From positions 21,782 through 85,781 of the forward strand of contig JANOQM010000009.1 in assembly GCA_031422295.1 (NCBI GenBank): a DNA stretch of 64,000 nucleotides, written 5' to 3'. Positions 60,929-64,000 of this stretch are shown piece after piece (the first letter of the stretch is position 1; every line of letters begins with the position of its first letter). The notes beneath the pieces were generated by a model. It was not told where the DNA came from, ran no database searches, and saw only the letters and a program-made list of their open reading frames with translations. The position numbers and the translations under genes were made by a program. The DNA comes from JANOMH01 sp031422295 (GTDB lineage Bacteria; Pseudomonadota; Alphaproteobacteria; Rhodobacterales; Rhodobacteraceae).

Positions 60929-61473
60929 ACGTCAGGCTCAATCACAAAAGACGACATTGAAATCAGGCCATACGCCCCGGCACTGACGCGGGGCAAAGAT
61001 GCGCCCAGACCGGTGGTCGGGAAATACGGGTCAAACAGCGCACAGGCCCGCAGGAACATCAGCTGGTTTGATGCACCAGGGGTGAATTCGCGCAAGGCGA
61101 TACTGTCGTCTTCGCGATCAACGCAATCTGCGGCCGCCGGGATTGACACCCAGGCGCGCGGGTCCACCGCGATCATCTCCAACTTCATCTGGTTCATGCA
61201 GTCCGGAATGATCGCGGCATTGTCGCAGATTTCCTGCTTGAAGTTCTCATGCGTCACCGGGTTCAGCATGCCCAACCGGACCTGCCGCACCGCCATATCT
61301 AGGCCCCGGTCCAGCATGACATGCCGCGTCTCCAACATGCCCAGCTCGAATGTGGACAGAAAGAAGGTAAAGAAGGCCGGAAAGATGATCACGAATTCAA
61401 TCGTCGCCGACCCGTCTTCGGTCCGGTGAAACCGGCGCAGGCTGTCCAGACAAAAGGCCAGAAGCGGTTTCAT
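60925..61473 (-). CDS. TadE-like protein
   Basis: The 182-residue protein has the TadE pattern RTEDGSATIEFVIIFPAFFT then FFLSTFELGML, followed by an exported domain with Cys residues (EICDNAAIIPDCMNQ, AADCVDREDD). In Tad systems TadE/TadF are pseudopilins needed for Flp pilus assembly. The start at 61473 overlaps the stop of the VWA gene; a GTG one codon earlier is also possible. Its stop overlaps the next gene (ATGA). Confidence 0.86.
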   Translation of the reverse strand: MKPLLAFCLDSLRRFHRTEDGSATIEFVIIFPAFFTFFLSTFELGMLETRHVMLDRGLDMAVRQVRLGMLNPVTHENFKQEICDNAAIIPDCMNQMKLEMIAVDPRAWVSIPAAADCVDREDDSIALREFTPGASNQLMFLRACALFDPYFPTTGLGASLPRVSAGAYGLISMSSFVIEPDV

Positions 61474-63248
61474 CACTGCACCAGCCGCAGGGCGTTGATC
61501 TGCCCGGCAATTGACCGGAACGCATCACCCAAGCCTGTGTTGGCATCATTGACTTCGTAGTAATGCGACGTCGATGACGAACAGCCAGCAATTTGTGCTT
61601 CGCCGTTCACCGGGGCCAGAAATGCGATGCCAAAGACCACAACGCCGTTTGCGCGGGCCTGTTGGCAGGTTGCCTGTAACTGCGTATCCATCGCCGCTGG
61701 CGAAATGCTGTTGGACGAGAATGCAGCCATGGCGTTGTTATACAACGTGGTCCGAGTGGTACTGTTCGATGACATGCCACGGGCATACAACTGCCAGCCA
61801 ACCCAGCTCATCCGCAGTTGCGACCATACCTCTGGCCAAGTTTGCACTGTTGCGCCAGATGCGGTGCGGATGCAAATTCCCTTGCCATCCGGGTCCGAGG
61901 CCAAGTCGTTATTGTTGGCGCAGGCGGGCGGTACGGCAGGTGGAGTGCCCCCATTCCAAACCCGCCAGTGCCATTGGCTCAGGTGGGGCACGTAGAACGG
62001 GTAACCGGCCGGCGGGCTAGTGGCGGGTGACGCCAGCGGCAGGGCGAATTGGATCGAAAACCGACCATCAGTGGCCTTGTATATCGGCGAATTGCCGGAC
62101 CGGTAGGCTGCGTTCAACAGATAGGACGGCACATGATCACCGTCGGTCATGACCACGACCACTTTCAGCGTATTGGGCCGGTTATAGGCATAGGGCCGCC
62201 CGGCGTAGTTGGCCGAAATATTGCCGCTGCCGATCAGGTTGGTGTAAATTCCCTGCGAACCCGGGTCCAACAGGGCCATGCCCCATTTCATGCCCAATGT
62301 GATCGACGTGTTACCATCCGCTGTCAGCGCGTTAATTTGCGATTGGAGAATGCCAATATTATTGCTCGGCAGCCGCACGATGTTGTTGGGCAGGGTTTTG
62401 CAGGTCGGCGCGGCATCATGATAGGCGGCGGGTGCCGTGGGGACATAAGGCGTCTGGGGCGCATAATAATTGGAATTCCGGGTGGTCGAACTGCGCGAGT
62501 CGAAATACCCCGATTGCGGCATCGCCAGCGTCGGCGAAATTCCCGGCCCGGCAAAGACGGCAGGCAGCAGGTCAATGCAATTGGAATTGGTGATCCCGTT
62601 CAGATCGGTCACATTATAGCGGGCCCGCAAGGGTGCGCCGATGTTCACTTGCGCATTGAAGGGCACAATGCTGACCGAAATCTTGTTGTTCACATCGCCG
62701 GCCAGAACCGTCGCCACAAATTCGCTGGCAGCAGCCCGCAGGTTGCCGATTTTATTGAAGTCCCGCATTGACCCGGACACGTCCAGAACCAAAGCAATCT
62801 CGATATCCGTCACGATTTCGCGGGCCATGCCTGCGGCGGGGGCTTCGAGCATTTCAATGCCCAGCATGCCCATGAACATCATGTCCACTTCGATGGCGGC
62901 AACAGCCGAAACCGACCGCGAATTAAAGGTCTGCACCACCGTCACGCTGGCCAGCTGGTCCAGCAGACCGGCCTTGTTGAAATAGTCGCGCACAACTGAT
63001 TCGGGGTCCATCATCTGATCAAGGTCAGCGGCGGCCAGCACCGCCCGGTCAAGGGTCGCCTGCAACCGCGCGCGGTTGGTTTCAAATCGCATCAGGTCAA
63101 CGGCCATGCCGCCGATCATCAGCATCAGCAGAAAGATGAACAATGAGAAGATGATCATTGACCCATCTTCATCCCGCCCAAACCTGCGCAGATGCCGCAT
63201 GATACGACCTTTGATCCCGCCTTTGGCGCAAACCCGAGCATTCAGCAT
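61473..63248 (-). CDS. TadG-like von Willebrand factor A protein
   Basis: The 591-residue protein has an N-terminal TadE/G-type segment (RRFGRDEDGSMIIFSLFIFL) with a membrane helix, then a VWA domain with the metal site DVSGSM at 156-161 and a later strand VVVVMTDGDHVPSYL. Low-complexity Ser/Asn/Pro-rich loops fill the middle. It is probably anchored in the inner membrane with the VWA domain outside. AAGG precedes the ATG at 63248. It leads a three-gene overlapping set with two TadE-like genes. Confidence 0.9.
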   Translation of the reverse strand: MLNARVCAKGGIKGRIMRHLRRFGRDEDGSMIIFSLFIFLLMLMIGGMAVDLMRFETNRARLQATLDRAVLAAADLDQMMDPESVVRDYFNKAGLLDQLASVTVVQTFNSRSVSAVAAIEVDMMFMGMLGIEMLEAPAAGMAREIVTDIEIALVLDVSGSMRDFNKIGNLRAAASEFVATVLAGDVNNKISVSIVPFNAQVNIGAPLRARYNVTDLNGITNSNCIDLLPAVFAGPGISPTLAMPQSGYFDSRSSTTRNSNYYAPQTPYVPTAPAAYHDAAPTCKTLPNNIVRLPSNNIGILQSQINALTADGNTSITLGMKWGMALLDPGSQGIYTNLIGSGNISANYAGRPYAYNRPNTLKVVVVMTDGDHVPSYLLNAAYRSGNSPIYKATDGRFSIQFALPLASPATSPPAGYPFYVPHLSQWHWRVWNGGTPPAVPPACANNNDLASDPDGKGICIRTASGATVQTWPEVWSQLRMSWVGWQLYARGMSSNSTTRTTLYNNAMAAFSSNSISPAAMDTQLQATCQQARANGVVVFGIAFLAPVNGEAQIAGCSSSTSHYYEVNDANTGLGDAFRSIAGQINALRLVQ

Positions 63249-63628
63249 GTCAAACCTTCCGTTTCCCATTGGCCGACCAGACAATCCGCCCGGCCAACCC
63301 GCAAATTTACCCTGCGCAGAATCCACGCTTGGTCATTTATGCGCGGCTCTGTGGCTGAATTTAGGCGGCTCCAAGGCTGAATCTGGCGCATTAACCATTT
63401 GGCAAGAATTGATCCTGCCCCATGCGGCCGGACTGGTGCAGAACCGGAAACACCAGCCATGCGGGCGGTTTTCCTGTGCGGCGCGGGATTGCCACGACAT
63501 AGGCCCGAATTGGGGAATAATTAGGTTTTTCTCACGATTGTCTTCGAATCAGAACTAGGGTTCGCTCATGGCGGTCCGCGCGGTTCAAAACCAGCCCTGC
63601 CCAAGGGAATATCAAGGAGGAATTTTCA
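63249..63628. other. Intergenic region upstream of two divergent genes
   Basis: 380 bases separate the TadG-like gene (minus) from the dehydrogenase gene (plus). No convincing ORF or RNA gene is seen. The right end carries the strong ribosome site AAGGAGG at 63614-63620. Promoters for both directions must lie here but I cannot place them with confidence. Confidence 0.5.
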
Positions 63629-64000
63629 ATGTCGTCAGTCCCAGCCCATGCATCCGAGCCGAGCTTTCGTGAATCCGTCGATATCATGTTTAACCGCGCC
63701 GTGGCGCTGATGGACTTGTCACCCGGGCTTGAGGAAAAGATCCGCGTCTGCAACGCCACCTACACCGTGCGGTTTGGCGTGCGTCTGCGCGGGGCCATCC
63801 ACACATTCACCGGCTACCGCGCCGTCCATTCCGAACATATCGAACCGGTCAAGGGCGGTATCCGCTATTCCATGGGCGTCAATCAGGACGAGGTCGAGGC
63901 GCTGGCCGCCCTGATGACCTATAAATGTGCGCTGGTCGATGCGCCCTTTGGCGGGTCCAAGGGTGGTCTGAAAATCAACCCGCGCGACTGGGAAGAGCAC
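63629..64000 (+). CDS. gdhA: Glu/Leu/Phe/Val dehydrogenase (glutamate dehydrogenase), partial
   Basis: The first 124 codons are visible and run off the right edge. They encode MSSVPAHASEPSFRESVDIM, then RLRGAIHTFTGYRAVHSEHI, EPVKGGIRYSMGVNQDEVEA and MTYKCALVDAPFGGSKGGLK. The last two blocks are the substrate-binding signature with its catalytic Lys (GGSKGG). The family is NAD(P)-dependent glutamate or branched-chain amino acid dehydrogenase; glutamate is the likeliest substrate. AAGGAGG lies 8 bases before the ATG. Confidence 0.92.
   Translation, partial: MSSVPAHASEPSFRESVDIMFNRAVALMDLSPGLEEKIRVCNATYTVRFGVRLRGAIHTFTGYRAVHSEHIEPVKGGIRYSMGVNQDEVEALAALMTYKCALVDAPFGGSKGGLKINPRDWEEH

Noticed and set aside
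61574..62771. Plus-strand frames opposite the TadG-like gene
   Set aside because: The minus frame carries a VWA metal site and TadG-type N-terminus; the plus frames are low-complexity shadows.

Overview
The window looks like chromosomal DNA of an alphaproteobacterium of the order Rhodobacterales (roseobacter-like). This rests on GC-rich coding DNA and on gene neighbourhoods typical of that group: tldD beside the cytochrome aa3 assembly genes, lysC near ptsP, and hom-glpX-recJ beside tRNA-Glu. Many TTG/GTG starts overlap the preceding stop, and short intergenic palindromes are abundant. Genus cannot be decided from the sequence alone.

Layout. 1-12.4 kb: a partial membrane protein gene and tldD (minus), then a plus-strand run ctaC-ctaB-small oxidase gene-ctaG-coxC-surf1-thrC-M16 peptidase-GNAT-FAD oxidoreductase, and an ArsR/MFS pair. 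12.4-25.3 kb: mtnP-DUF2927-apt (purine and methylthioadenosine salvage), flavin reductase, acetyltransferases, EcsC-like protein, a sulfotransferase, ptsP, lysC, an EamA exporter, DUF1178 and a histone-deacetylase-like hydrolase. A diverged copy of the ptsP 3' end lies on the far side of the sulfotransferase gene. 25.4-27.9 kb: molybdate transporter modABC. 28.0-38.8 kb: a polyamine/amine catabolic block with a PotD-like binding protein, PotABC, gamma-aminobutyraldehyde dehydrogenase, a glutamine-synthetase-like gamma-glutamylation enzyme, a second aldehyde dehydrogenase and an iron alcohol dehydrogenase. A two-gene toxin-antitoxin cassette is wedged into this block. 38.9-48.8 kb: a carbohydrate locus with an Idh/MocA dehydrogenase, two paralogous binding proteins, two permeases, an ATPase, a GMC oxidoreductase, a Dabb protein and a LacI regulator. 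It is headed by two identical 12-bp palindromic operators 20 bp apart.

48.86-54.37 kb: a compact integrative element bounded by a 15-bp direct repeat, one copy being the 3' end of tRNA-Glu(TTC). It carries a tyrosine integrase, an AlpA-like regulator, two winged-helix proteins, a terminase-small-subunit-like HTH protein and several unknown genes. 54.5-64 kb: recJ, glpX, hom, a small lipoprotein, a 3-hydroxyisobutyrate-dehydrogenase-like enzyme, a three-gene TadE/TadE/TadG-like set, and the first 124 codons of a Glu/Leu/Phe/Val dehydrogenase running off the end.

Best candidates for something undescribed: (1) the toxin-antitoxin pair whose antitoxin joins a DUF7662-like domain to a VapB/Phd-like tail, with its own promoter and palindrome; (2) the 5.5-kb tRNA-Glu element, which has phage-satellite-like content without a large terminase or capsid genes; (3) the displaced ptsP tail; (4) composite intergenic repeats. 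All calls were made by reading the sequence and recalling family motifs; no database search was run.
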